NCBI GenBank assembly: GCA_015523565.1
Contig: WAKA01000180.1
Location: 1 to 53,122 of the forward strand
DNA: 53,122 nt
DNA from: Candidatus Heimdallarchaeota archaeon
Lineage (GTDB): Archaea; Asgardarchaeota; Heimdallarchaeia; Heimdallarchaeales; Kariarchaeaceae
Reading direction: 5' to 3'
Shown here: positions 8,866 through 17,323 of the stretch, piece after piece
How the letters are laid out: each line of letters begins with the position of its first letter
Numbering within the stretch: position 1 is the stretch's first letter
The notes under the pieces: model-generated
What the model was told of the DNA's origin: nothing
Databases searched by the model: none
Seen by the model: the letters and a program-made list of their open reading frames with translations, nothing else
Made by a program: the position numbers and the translations under genes

Positions 8866-9690
8866 ATGAAATATAAGGTTCCTTTTATTGTCCTCGCAGG
8901 TAGCCCCCCTACCAGAGATCAATTGATGGAATATGCAAATACAGACTATAAAGCATTGATAGATATCAATGGTAAACCCATGTTGACCCGAGTGTTGGAG
9001 GCAATTCGAGATTCCAACAGAGCTTCGTATATCCTCATAGTTGGTCTTCCCAAAGATAAAATAGAGTTGCCTGAAGGCATAGATGCAAATATCGTTGAAT
9101 TCTATGAAATTGAAGGCAAACAGGTTGACAAGATCATCAATTCATGCAAATATATTTATGACTTGGGTCAAAAAAATCCTGACATATTCCCTAAAGGCTC
9201 TTATCATACTGTGATAACAACTTCAGACATCCCTGCATTGACAGGTAGAACAATAGATGATTATTTGGATAGGTGCTTTGAAACAGATCATGCTTTCTAT
9301 TATTGTGTGGTTGAAAAAGAACACATGGAAAGGGAATTTCCCAATAGCGGTAGATCATGGATTAAAATGGATGGGAACAAATACTGTGGCGCTGATTTAG
9401 CCCTTTTCGATGTCACCTATGCGGAGCAATCCTATGATTTGCTTAAAGTAATCACGGAAAATCGAAAATCTTTCACCAAGGCTCTCTTCAAGGCTTCTCC
9501 AATCACGTTTTTCAAATATGTCCTCAAAATCGCAAAAATGAAAGATGTAGAGCGACTGATGACAAAGATTTTCGGCTTTCCCTCCAAGCTTATTATCGAC
9601 GAGGATGCTCGTATTGCTTTTGATGTTGACAAGCCTTACCAACTGGATTTGATGCGTTCTTACATTTCTTTACATGAAACTCCCAAGTAA
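8866..9690 (+). CDS. MobA-like nucleotidyltransferase (GT-A fold)
   Basis: A sugar- or cofactor-nucleotidyltransferase-like protein. The N-terminus FIVLAGSPPTRDQ with ALIDINGKPMLTRVLEAI matches the MobA-like NTP_transf pattern (LAGG ... K.l..i.GkpmI...l), and VITTSDIPALTG carries the metal-binding Asp after the central strand. The usual LAGGxxxR is altered to LAGSPPTRDQ, so nucleotide specificity is uncertain. A GAGGTG Shine-Dalgarno sequence at 8853-8858, 7 nt before ATG 8866, overlaps the stop of the upstream gene, indicating translational coupling. The 3' end overlaps the convergent dehydrogenase by 21 nt. What it activates is unknown; a shared pathway with the preceding conserved gene is likely. 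Confidence 0.75.
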   Translation: MKYKVPFIVLAGSPPTRDQLMEYANTDYKALIDINGKPMLTRVLEAIRDSNRASYILIVGLPKDKIELPEGIDANIVEFYEIEGKQVDKIINSCKYIYDLGQKNPDIFPKGSYHTVITTSDIPALTGRTIDDYLDRCFETDHAFYYCVVEKEHMEREFPNSGRSWIKMDGNKYCGADLALFDVTYAEQSYDLLKVITENRKSFTKALFKASPITFFKYVLKIAKMKDVERLMTKIFGFPSKLIIDEDARIAFDVDKPYQLDLMRSYISLHETPK

Positions 9691-10986
9691 TGTTCTTTCT
9701 ATAAACTCATCCGCGATCCATTTGAGATTTGTCGCTTGTTCCCTATCAATTGTTTCTTCCATGAATTTCAACTTGCTGATGCTCCTTTCAATTGATATGT
9801 CATACAGTGATTTTTCCGTTTGCATTACCTTTTCTCCTATTCTGCACCCGCAGGCAATCCCGTCCAGAAAAAGTTCTTTGATCTCATTTGAAACAGCGGC
9901 ATGTACTAAATCCATAGCCACTTTTTCTAAAGATGCATTGAATGACTTGGTAGTAAACTCAAGCATTGCTGCAATGACTGCACCCGCATTAGCCAAAAAA
10001 TCTGGAATGACAGTCACTCCGTTTTCTTCCAAAACTTTTCTTCCTTCAAATGAAAAGGGATAATTTGCGGCAGGCACAATGATTTTAGTTCTTGCTTTGA
10101 CAATTCTTTCTGCAATTTCTTGATCTATTCTCTCAACTCTTGTCCCTGGCACCAGTAGGTCGACAGTTACATCAAACAATGCATCTGTATCTAGTAATTC
10201 TATATCAAGGTCATAAATGAAATGGTCTCCCTTTTCCAAAAAAAGAGGCATGATCTTGTCAATGTCAAAATATCCCTCATCTGTGCAGTATTCTGAGTTT
10301 TTCTTCGCCACCACTGTCCCGAATCGATTAGAGAACGCCTTTAGTTTTGCCCTTCCCTTCAATAATTTTGCAATTCCGCTTCCAACTTTTCCAAACCCCT
10401 CTATTGAGTAATTTATTCCATCGAGTGGATCAACTTCTTTTTGAGTGGCATTTAATGTCTTGAATGTTTCTTCTGCCGCCACAACAATCCCATACCCTGT
10501 CAATATATTATCCAAAGGCAGTTCAAATTTTTCAGAAATCTGAGAAAGTAGGCCTTTTCTGGCTATATTCCCCATTCCATTTACTCTCAATGCATCTAAA
10601 TACCCTTCTTCAGAAGTCCCCATGTCTGGACCAGTTACCAATTGGATAAAAACGTCATTTGGATAACCTGTACAGGCTTTCATCTTAATGTTTCCAAGGT
10701 TTGCTCCCTTTATGAAGTCCGCAATCTCCCCGACAAATTCTTCTAGAACCTTTTGATCATATGGTTCATTACTTATGCCGCATTTAGCTCCTGAAAACGG
10801 AAGCTGATATGTTGCAAGTTTCAATGCCATTGATATTGATAACTTCTCAACTTCCTCTTTTGTGACATTGGGCATCATCCTAATTCCTCCGATACATAAC
10901 GGAAATTTTGTATGGGCAAACGAAACAAAAGCTCTTTCTTTATTGAAACAATATGTAAGAGGCTCGAATTCACTCCTCTCGTCCAT
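9670..10986 (-). CDS. Glu/Leu/Phe/Val dehydrogenase family protein
   Basis: An amino-acid dehydrogenase of the glutamate/leucine dehydrogenase superfamily, interconverting an L-amino acid and its 2-oxoacid with NAD(P)H. Residues 30-170 form the substrate domain with GGIRMMP, the catalytic-lysine segment LPFSGAKCGI and the catalytic-Asp region GPDMGT. The Rossmann domain follows with GFGKVGSGIAKLL, then IVPAANYPF and IPDFLANAGAVIAAMLEF. At 438 residues it has a glutamate dehydrogenase-like length, but the lysine loop (usually PxGGxKGGI) is unusual, so glutamate is not certain. Its 2-oxoacid products would be natural substrates for the KorAB enzyme encoded here. Confidence 0.85.
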   Translation of the reverse strand: MDERSEFEPLTYCFNKERAFVSFAHTKFPLCIGGIRMMPNVTKEEVEKLSISMALKLATYQLPFSGAKCGISNEPYDQKVLEEFVGEIADFIKGANLGNIKMKACTGYPNDVFIQLVTGPDMGTSEEGYLDALRVNGMGNIARKGLLSQISEKFELPLDNILTGYGIVVAAEETFKTLNATQKEVDPLDGINYSIEGFGKVGSGIAKLLKGRAKLKAFSNRFGTVVAKKNSEYCTDEGYFDIDKIMPLFLEKGDHFIYDLDIELLDTDALFDVTVDLLVPGTRVERIDQEIAERIVKARTKIIVPAANYPFSFEGRKVLEENGVTVIPDFLANAGAVIAAMLEFTTKSFNASLEKVAMDLVHAAVSNEIKELFLDGIACGCRIGEKVMQTEKSLYDISIERSISKLKFMEETIDREQATNLKWIADEFIERTLLGSFM

Positions 10987-11110
10987 AATGATCTTCTTTT
11001 AATGTGGTTTATCAAAAATTCCAATTCCCATTGAATATTTGTTCAACATAGTGTTGCTTCCTGTACCAACCAAAACATGAATAAAGTGCTTTTTCATCAA
11101 TTGTTATTGA

Positions 11111-12331
11111 TTGCCGAACACTCATGATCAATTATTCAAGCCTTGGTATCTTTTTATTTTCGGATTTTTCTATTTTGGTCAGGGCTATTCGCTTGGCTCA
11201 CTTGCATTGATGTTTCCAATTTATATTAGGGATGTCCTAAACGTCAATGATGAGGCAACAACAATATTCATCAGTTCGATGCTCCTCTTTCCATGGTATT
11301 TGAAAGCAGTTTATGGTTTTCTTTCTGACAACTTTCGCATCGGTAGATTTGGTAGAAGAAAGCCATTTCTGATTTTTGCCGCTCTTTTATCTTTTTATGG
11401 ATGGACAACATTGGAACTATACAAATCTGTCAATTTGGGATTTATAATAAGTGCCTTGGCTTTGGCTTTGGGCTCTGCAATTTCCGATACTGTCATTGAT
11501 GGTTTGGGAGTTGAATTAACTCCAACTGAATATATCTCTAGACTTCAAGGCACCTCTTGGGCTGGAAGAGGCATTGGCATTGGCATGACTGGAATTGTGT
11601 CTTCCTTACTTGTAAAGTATTTTGGCTGGAAAACCATGATCGACGTATCTGCTTTTTTTGGGATTGCAATGGTTTTTTCTGTATTGATTCTTCCTGAATC
11701 CCCTGTTTCAGCAAACTTAAATCTTCGAAATTCCCTTTCCAGCATCTCTTCAATGTTGTCTGGATCTATTTCAAAACTGCTCTATATTCTCTTTTCTGGA
11801 GCATCTCTTACAATAATTCCCCTTTTTTCATTTCTTCTGAACAATGATTTGGGTTATCCAGTTGAAAACTTTGCAATTCCCTCTTTCCTTTTCTCTATTG
11901 GGGTGTTTTTCGGTTCTTATTCAATGGCATATCTTTTCATCAAGAATGAAACAAAAGCAAAAATTCTGCTTATTCATTTGCTATTCCTGACTACTATTGT
12001 TTTTGGAATGATTGCGGCAGAACTAAGATATCCATATCTTGTTAACATTTTTTTTGTAGCCTCTGGCTTTGGTACAGGATTGGTTGAATCGTACCAACTA
12101 AAAGTGATCCAAGAACTGTCTCCTGAAGATGTTGAAAGCACTGCCTTTGCAATATGGACTGGTATCTCAAATGTTGGACAATTTATTGTCGGAGGAATTG
12201 TCTTTTCACAAATTAGCAAACTTCTGAAACTAGAATTGATGAAAGTTATTCAACTGACCCATATTTGTGTCATATTTTCCATTATCGCCCTGTTTAAGTT
12301 CAAGTTTCATGAAAATCGTTCTGCTATATAG
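11111..12331 (+). CDS. MFS transporter, BT1/folate-biopterin-like
   Basis: A 406-residue polytopic membrane protein with about 12 hydrophobic segments. The loop between helices 2 and 3, KAVYGFLSDNFRIGRFGRRKP, is the major-facilitator signature (G-x-x-x-D-x-x-G-R-R-x), and the GFGTGLVESYQLKVIQELSP region marks the second half. KAVYGFLSD also recalls the BT1/folate-biopterin transporter branch. The start is TTG 11111, since no upstream in-frame ATG is available and the first helix begins at residue 12. The substrate cannot be told. The 3' end overlaps the convergent LRR gene by 25 nt. Confidence 0.82.
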   Translation: MPNTHDQLFKPWYLFIFGFFYFGQGYSLGSLALMFPIYIRDVLNVNDEATTIFISSMLLFPWYLKAVYGFLSDNFRIGRFGRRKPFLIFAALLSFYGWTTLELYKSVNLGFIISALALALGSAISDTVIDGLGVELTPTEYISRLQGTSWAGRGIGIGMTGIVSSLLVKYFGWKTMIDVSAFFGIAMVFSVLILPESPVSANLNLRNSLSSISSMLSGSISKLLYILFSGASLTIIPLFSFLLNNDLGYPVENFAIPSFLFSIGVFFGSYSMAYLFIKNETKAKILLIHLLFLTTIVFGMIAAELRYPYLVNIFFVASGFGTGLVESYQLKVIQELSPEDVESTAFAIWTGISNVGQFIVGGIVFSQISKLLKLELMKVIQLTHICVIFSIIALFKFKFHENRSAI

Positions 12332-13395
12332 TAATCCTCTGACTGATCTTGGAAATCATGAATTACGATCGCATTTCGCTTCTGCAATGCCACAATTGTA
12401 AACAGGATATTCAATCCTTTTATATCTGGGTTTTTGTCAATTCTCAATGTTTTGAGGGTTCTGATTGCATCCAAATCAGGTAGTGTTTGCAATTTGTTTG
12501 AATCAAGTGTCAATGTATCCAACGGTAAATTAATTATGCTTCTTGGAATTCTTTTCAGTCTATTCCTTGAAAGATAAAGATATTTAAGCCCTATGCAATT
12601 CCCGATTGTACTTGGAAGTTCTGAAATGTGGTTGTCTTGAAGCCACAACATTTCCAGTTGTTCCAAGAATCCAATGGAGCTGGGAATGTTCTGTATCTGG
12701 TTGTTGTGTGCAAAAAGTTGCCACAAATTTCTCAGCAGTCCGATTGCTTCAGGAATTTGATCAATGAAATTATACTGGATGAATAGTTTTCTCAATTGTG
12801 AAAGTCTATCTATGTCATTTGGCAATGAAGAAAGCTTGTTGTTCTGCAAATGAAGAATTCTAAGGTTCACCAATTTTGTCAATGATTTTGGAAGTGTCTC
12901 GATTTCATTATATGAGATGTCAAGCTCCTTAAGTTTAGTCAAATTTCCAATTGTTTCTGGAAGTTCTGTAATTTGGTTCTTGCCAAGATTCAAGTACTCC
13001 AAATTCCTTAGTTCTCCAATGCTTTCTGGTATTTTTCGTATCCTGTTAGACGAAACATTAAGTCTTTTAAGGTTTTTGAGATCGCCAAGCTCTTCTGGGA
13101 GTCGATAGATATAATTGTTTGAAATAAACAAGTGTTTTAACTTTTTCAATTCGAAAATTTCTGGTGGCAGATCATCTATTCCAGTAAAAGAAAGGTGTAA
13201 GCCTTCCAAATTTTCAAACAACCCTATCTCTTTTGGAACTTTTTTGATGTATCTATCTGTCAATCTTAGATAAATCAGATCGCCATTCTCATCAAACTGG
13301 GAACGCTCATACGTTTTTACCTTTCCCCTAATGGAGCAACCAAGTGCGCGTTCCAGTTCCTCAACCTTATTCATTGGATTATATACTTTTTCCAT
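12307..13395 (-). CDS. Leucine-rich repeat protein (12 LRRs)
   Basis: Twelve consecutive 23-residue leucine-rich repeats of the pattern LxxLxxLxLxxNxIxxLPxxIGx, running from about residue 42 to residue 335, for example LRNLEYLNLGKNQITELPE. This repeat type is typical of SHOC2/RSU1-like, plant intracellular Ras-group and bacterial/ROCO LRRs, and forms a curved protein-binding solenoid. There is no signal peptide or transmembrane segment, so it is probably cytoplasmic, and there is no attached GTPase or kinase domain. Alternative start ATG 13374 (MNKVEELERAL) is possible. I infer a scaffold or adaptor, perhaps for small GTPases, which Asgard archaea have in abundance; no GTPase gene lies in this window. 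Confidence 0.88.
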   Translation of the reverse strand: MEKVYNPMNKVEELERALGCSIRGKVKTYERSQFDENGDLIYLRLTDRYIKKVPKEIGLFENLEGLHLSFTGIDDLPPEIFELKKLKHLFISNNYIYRLPEELGDLKNLKRLNVSSNRIRKIPESIGELRNLEYLNLGKNQITELPETIGNLTKLKELDISYNEIETLPKSLTKLVNLRILHLQNNKLSSLPNDIDRLSQLRKLFIQYNFIDQIPEAIGLLRNLWQLFAHNNQIQNIPSSIGFLEQLEMLWLQDNHISELPSTIGNCIGLKYLYLSRNRLKRIPRSIINLPLDTLTLDSNKLQTLPDLDAIRTLKTLRIDKNPDIKGLNILFTIVALQKRNAIVIHDFQDQSEDYYIAERFS

Positions 13396-13431
13396 CTTAA
13401 AATTAAAAAAAGTTGTTATTCAATATAATCA

Positions 13432-14100
13432 TTAATTCTTTTTTTGTAATGCAATCAAAAATGGGTTGTTTATTTTTTCAAATGCAATGGTGGATGCATC
13501 TCCATGTCCTGGCCAAAAGTCTGTATTGTTTGGAAGCTTCTCAACTAATTTCTTAAGTGATTTGTCCATTGTCTCTGGATCGCTGAAAGGAAAATCGGTT
13601 CGACCTATTGAAAGTTGAAAGAGTACATCACCTGTGAATGCTAAATTGGAATCTTCCACATAATATACCGTGGATCCAGGTGTATGACCTGGTGCATGGA
13701 TTGCCTCTATTCTGATACCTTCCAAATTCAAAATGATATCTGGCTCTATCCATTCGTCTGGCATTGAAATCGTTTTTGAAGGGAAACCAAACCTTTGTGG
13801 CCACTGGTTGAAGTCTGGTAATGGTTCCTTTTCAAATTTGCTTGCATATATTTTGCATCCATCCCCTGAAATTTTTTTGACTTCCCCTGCCCAACCTATG
13901 TGATCAAAATGTCCATGCGTAATAAGTATATGCTTAATCGGAGTTCCCCTATCCATCATTCTCTTCGCTATGTCAACTGCTTCTGGACCTCCTGGATCAA
14001 TCATGATCATTTTGTCCGTTCTGGAAAAAACAAAGCAGTTTGTCGCCAACGGAGAAAGAACACTATGTTCCCAATAACTGGCTTGCAAAATTGATTTCAC
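13432..14100 (-). CDS. MBL-fold hydrolase, glyoxalase II/YcbL-like
   Basis: A metallo-beta-lactamase fold hydrolase. Metal ligands are seen in THGHFDHIG (HxHxDH), APGHTPGS, FTGDVLF and the final PGHG. The segment SIGRTDFPFSDPETMDKSL and the ending GHGDASTIAFEKINNPFL are hallmarks of the hydroxyacylglutathione hydrolase/YcbL branch, which hydrolyses thioesters of low-molecular-weight thiols. At 222 residues it matches the single-domain YcbL type, not full GloB. Since the window carries bacillithiol-type synthesis genes, a bacillithiol-like thioester is a reasonable candidate substrate; this is inference only. It lies 37 nt upstream of the LRR gene in the same orientation. Confidence 0.88.
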   Translation of the reverse strand: MKSILQASYWEHSVLSPLATNCFVFSRTDKMIMIDPGGPEAVDIAKRMMDRGTPIKHILITHGHFDHIGWAGEVKKISGDGCKIYASKFEKEPLPDFNQWPQRFGFPSKTISMPDEWIEPDIILNLEGIRIEAIHAPGHTPGSTVYYVEDSNLAFTGDVLFQLSIGRTDFPFSDPETMDKSLKKLVEKLPNNTDFWPGHGDASTIAFEKINNPFLIALQKKN

Positions 14101-14161
14101 ATATGGTCTTCATGCTGAATTATCTTATTATTTGCTATTGCTCTTGGGTGATTTGCAATAA

Positions 14162-15586
14162 TTAAAATCCAAAAAAGCCTTGGATAACTGGCAATGCAAC
14201 ACCCCCAAGAGCACTAAGTTTCGGTAAATATGCCTTGACATAAAATGAAAGGGACTTTGTGAACTTCATCTCCAAGCTGTTTCCAAATAACAATTGCCCT
14301 TCTTCATTTTCTATTTGAACTGTGACAACTTTGTATCCAAATGAATTTGGCTTAAATCTGAACCAAACGGTATCTCCTGTTTGCAATAATGCTGTTAAAA
14401 TACTAAGGACATCTTCACCATCACTGACAAACTTTGGAGGGTCTTCAGGTAATTCAAAAGTTAATCTGTCTAGTGGCATTACAACTTGTTGAGCATGAGG
14501 TTGGACATTGTTGATGTCAGAATTTGTCTTGACAGTTACTCTTGAATTTTCCTCTCCTTTCATGTTCAGGACAAACACCAAAAGACCTGTGGATTCCTTT
14601 ATGCTTCCCTGTTGTGTCTTGCCCATCACATCAAAGTACATCTCTTTCTTCCTGAAGGATTTATAGTCATCCATTAGTTTTATCACTAATTGGTCAACAA
14701 GTCTGAAAACCTCTTCTGCTTGATTCTCAACTTTTCTAACTATGTTCTTGATTTCTTTGTAGGTGAGTCCCGTTTTTTTACCTTTGACAAAAGCGTCATA
14801 ATTTTGTCTGCCCACTACTTCCATGATTTCCTTTTTCTCAATTTCTGGTGTAACCATTTCTGGCAATGATTGACTTAAATAGGAAATCAAAAGTATTCTT
14901 TCCATTGCTCTTTCAACCCTGGTCTCCTGTTTTTCCCCTTTTTCAAATTCTTCTGGAAGAAATGATTCAAGTTCTGCTAACCATTCGTCTATATCCATAT
15001 AGGTTGCAGGATCGAGATATGTCAAAAATACGTCTGACAATAAATTGTCCAAAGTCAATGGGAAAACGTCTGGTTCATAAAAGCCAATCAGCCCTCCTGG
15101 CGAAAAACTGGTCTCTTCAGGATATTCAACAAGGAAGATTACGCTTATTACGATAAATGCAAATGCAATGGCAAGGGTTGTCAGGTTTTTCACCTCTGTC
15201 AGTCCCAAATATTTAACTATATACAAAGAAAATGAAAATATAGAACCTACTGTTATCGCAATTGATAAATTTCTTGCACCGTTCAATGATGAAACAAGAT
15301 CATTATATCCACGAACGCCCTGAACTGGTTTTCCCTCTTTCCGATAACGTGAAACTGCCTTGTCAAACGAAATCTTGAGAAGAATTCCGTTTAATGTATA
15401 GAAGAATGAAAACAAGGTGAACAATGACCAAAAACCTAAGGTCAAAGTTCCTGTAACACTTTGCAATTGTTCTTCCCTAAAACCAAGGCTTAAGAGCAAA
15501 CTAAAGATAATAACACCAAAAGCAGTCATTATCCATTTATTGAATGTCCGCGAAAGTTTGTTGATGGTATTAGCCAAAACAGCCAT
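14162..15586 (-). CDS. Membrane protein with C-terminal cytoplasmic and beta-sandwich-like domains
   Basis: Unrecognised. The N-terminal 175 residues hold four hydrophobic helices in two pairs (MTAFGVIIFSLLLSLGF, FWSLFTLFSFFYTLNGI, a pair near 110-165). A charged central helical region follows (EEVFRLVDQLVIKLM). The last 150 residues look like a beta-sandwich adhesion- or CARDB-like domain (TVWFRFKPNSFGYKVVTVQI). It directly follows another membrane protein gene (66-nt gap, same strand), so the two probably form a unit in the membrane. There is no catalytic signature. ATG 15586 (MAVLANTINKLSRTF) looks acceptable. Confidence 0.6.
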   Translation of the reverse strand: MAVLANTINKLSRTFNKWIMTAFGVIIFSLLLSLGFREEQLQSVTGTLTLGFWSLFTLFSFFYTLNGILLKISFDKAVSRYRKEGKPVQGVRGYNDLVSSLNGARNLSIAITVGSIFSFSLYIVKYLGLTEVKNLTTLAIAFAFIVISVIFLVEYPEETSFSPGGLIGFYEPDVFPLTLDNLLSDVFLTYLDPATYMDIDEWLAELESFLPEEFEKGEKQETRVERAMERILLISYLSQSLPEMVTPEIEKKEIMEVVGRQNYDAFVKGKKTGLTYKEIKNIVRKVENQAEEVFRLVDQLVIKLMDDYKSFRKKEMYFDVMGKTQQGSIKESTGLLVFVLNMKGEENSRVTVKTNSDINNVQPHAQQVVMPLDRLTFELPEDPPKFVSDGEDVLSILTALLQTGDTVWFRFKPNSFGYKVVTVQIENEEGQLLFGNSLEMKFTKSLSFYVKAYLPKLSALGGVALPVIQGFFGF

Positions 15587-15652
15587 AAAATGGTCTAAAG
15601 CGACACCATTAAAAAACTACTCTGGCAACTTTCATTTTAAACTAAAATTTTT

Positions 15653-16669
15653 TCAAGTTTCTTTTTCGAAAATTTCCTCAAACTTCTTTATTTCCTCCTC
15701 ATTTGCATTTCTTACCATTGTCATTCCCAAAGGAATTCCCATATCATAAAGATGTCTCCTGAGATTATTGACATTTCGTTCATGATATCTTATGAAATAC
15801 AATAAACCAGTTAAGTATGCTGGACCACTAATGGCTATTAAAGTTATGAAGAGCACAATGACGGCAAGGAAATATACTTCCACAAAACTTAGATTCTGAC
15901 CGTTATCAACAACCAAAGGCAAAATGTCTATCAACAATGAAAGTCCTCCCAAAATCCCTGTGAATCCTAATAGTCTATTCAATGCTCCATTTTTTACATT
16001 TGCCGCAACTTCTCTGACTGTGTTTCGTTTAGTTACCTCCCTAACCGCACTGTCTTGCAATGTCCAAATAACGGGAATCAACCATCCAACCAAGATTGGG
16101 GAAATGAGAAGCACAAATCCTGTCAATGCGCCAAACACTTCCCTTGCCTGACGGAAATTAAGATCAGATTTTGGAAGCATGGCTCTTAAAACAGACGCGA
16201 AAAGTACTGTAACACCAAGACAGGCTGACATTAAGTCAATAAGCCTATCCTTGAAAATTTCTTTCAAATGAGTCATGTCAACATCTGGAACTTCTTCTTC
16301 AATGAAATAGTCCTTATTCGTATCCAGATAAATACCCAATAACATTGAAAGATATTTCTTGATTTTTCCTCCTAGACCAATAAACCTTTGTGTTCCATGA
16401 ACTTTTTCAGAAATGTAACTTTCAAAATTCTCATCCACAAATTTGCTCAAAACCATACGTCCCAATATTTTCCAGCTTCCAATTGCCAAGCCGACAACAA
16501 ATGCAAAAAAGATTATTGCTCCCCCTCCAACAATTAAACCCCAATAATAAAAACTAATCAGAATAAATGCAAACAATCCTGCCCATTTCTTTTTTGAAGG
16601 TCTTGTAACATTAAATTTCAAATGCTCTAGATTGGCAACCTTTGGCTCTAGTATGAATGCACTTGTCAT
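15653..16669 (-). CDS. Polytopic membrane protein of unknown function
   Basis: Unrecognised. About six hydrophobic segments: two close together near residues 28-70, one near 145-165, one near 180-205, and two between 235 and 290. A charged loop sits at about 75-140 and the C-terminus is acidic and cytoplasmic-looking (EEEIKKFEEIFEKET). I prefer ATG 16669 to the track's TTG 16678, because the strong TATA element at 16697-16710 would start transcription close to it. It is the first gene of a two-gene membrane-protein unit with the 474-residue protein downstream. No transporter signature could be identified. Confidence 0.6.
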   Translation of the reverse strand: MTSAFILEPKVANLEHLKFNVTRPSKKKWAGLFAFILISFYYWGLIVGGGAIIFFAFVVGLAIGSWKILGRMVLSKFVDENFESYISEKVHGTQRFIGLGGKIKKYLSMLLGIYLDTNKDYFIEEEVPDVDMTHLKEIFKDRLIDLMSACLGVTVLFASVLRAMLPKSDLNFRQAREVFGALTGFVLLISPILVGWLIPVIWTLQDSAVREVTKRNTVREVAANVKNGALNRLLGFTGILGGLSLLIDILPLVVDNGQNLSFVEVYFLAVIVLFITLIAISGPAYLTGLLYFIRYHERNVNNLRRHLYDMGIPLGMTMVRNANEEEIKKFEEIFEKET

Positions 16670-16696
16670 GGTAATCAATAATTCTTCAAAGGATAG

Positions 16697-16710
16697 TTAT
16701 AAAAATATAA
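16697..16710 (-). promoter_or_regulatory. TATA element for the membrane-protein pair
   Basis: On the minus strand this reads TTATATTTTTATAA, a strong archaeal TATA-like element and itself an inverted repeat, about 30 nt upstream of ATG 16669. It lies in the 51-nt gap after taw3. The two membrane-protein genes may therefore have their own near-leaderless promoter and not depend only on read-through from korB-taw3. Confidence 0.6.
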
Positions 16711-16729
16711 CTCATTTAATACATCATTC

Positions 16730-17323
16730 TCAAAAATTGAACTTGGTCAGTTGCTCATGGAAACGGGCTAGTCGTATCTGTTCTTCTTCCAACATACTTG
16801 AAGCTATTTTGAGAACTTTTTTGAGATATTCTTTGGAAACCGCCATTTCACCATCAAACCCAAGAGGCAAAGACATGTGCCCTGTCCCCAAAATTTCAAC
16901 CACAATGCCAGGGCTGATTGACTGAAATTTTGATTTCCCTAATCCTGAATTAAGGGCAAGCTTTACCATTGTTTCTGCATAATCTAGATTTTTCGCACCA
17001 ATATGAAAGTTAGGTGGTTCAAGAAGCATCCATAATTCCTTTTGTTTGAATTCTATTGGGTATCCGATTTTTTCAATTGATAATTCATTAGGGTTATGGG
17101 ACTTGAAAATGAAATCTGTGTGGTATTTGGATCTAACCGCACTTTTACTGATAATTGTCAGTCTTCCTGCACAACTCGAAGTGGTATAATAATGATCAAA
17201 TCCATTAATCAATTCAACCAAGGGAATGACTTCAATGTCGACTTTGTTCTCATCTACTGCATTTGTCCATTTTTTCAAAGCTGCAATCTTTCTTGTTTTG
17301 AAAATATTTTCCACAATGATCAC
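16730..17323 (-). CDS. taw3: tRNA wybutosine-synthesis methyltransferase Taw3 (TYW3 family)
   Basis: TYW3/Taw3 enzymes use SAM to N4-methylate the wyosine intermediate at position 37 of tRNA-Phe. Visible family features are KIAALKKWTNAVDENKVD near the start, the TTSSCAGRLTI motif (family S-S-C-S/A-G-R), the LLEPPNFHIGAKNLDYAETMVKLAL block and the later EILGTGHMSLPL. The 197-residue length is typical. The start is GTG 17323 immediately after the korB stop codon; GTG 17314 is an alternative. The zero-nt spacing implies cotranscription with korB. The family is restricted to archaea and eukaryotes, supporting an archaeal source for the window. Confidence 0.92.
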   Translation of the reverse strand: MIIVENIFKTRKIAALKKWTNAVDENKVDIEVIPLVELINGFDHYYTTSSCAGRLTIISKSAVRSKYHTDFIFKSHNPNELSIEKIGYPIEFKQKELWMLLEPPNFHIGAKNLDYAETMVKLALNSGLGKSKFQSISPGIVVEILGTGHMSLPLGFDGEMAVSKEYLKKVLKIASSMLEEEQIRLARFHEQLTKFNF

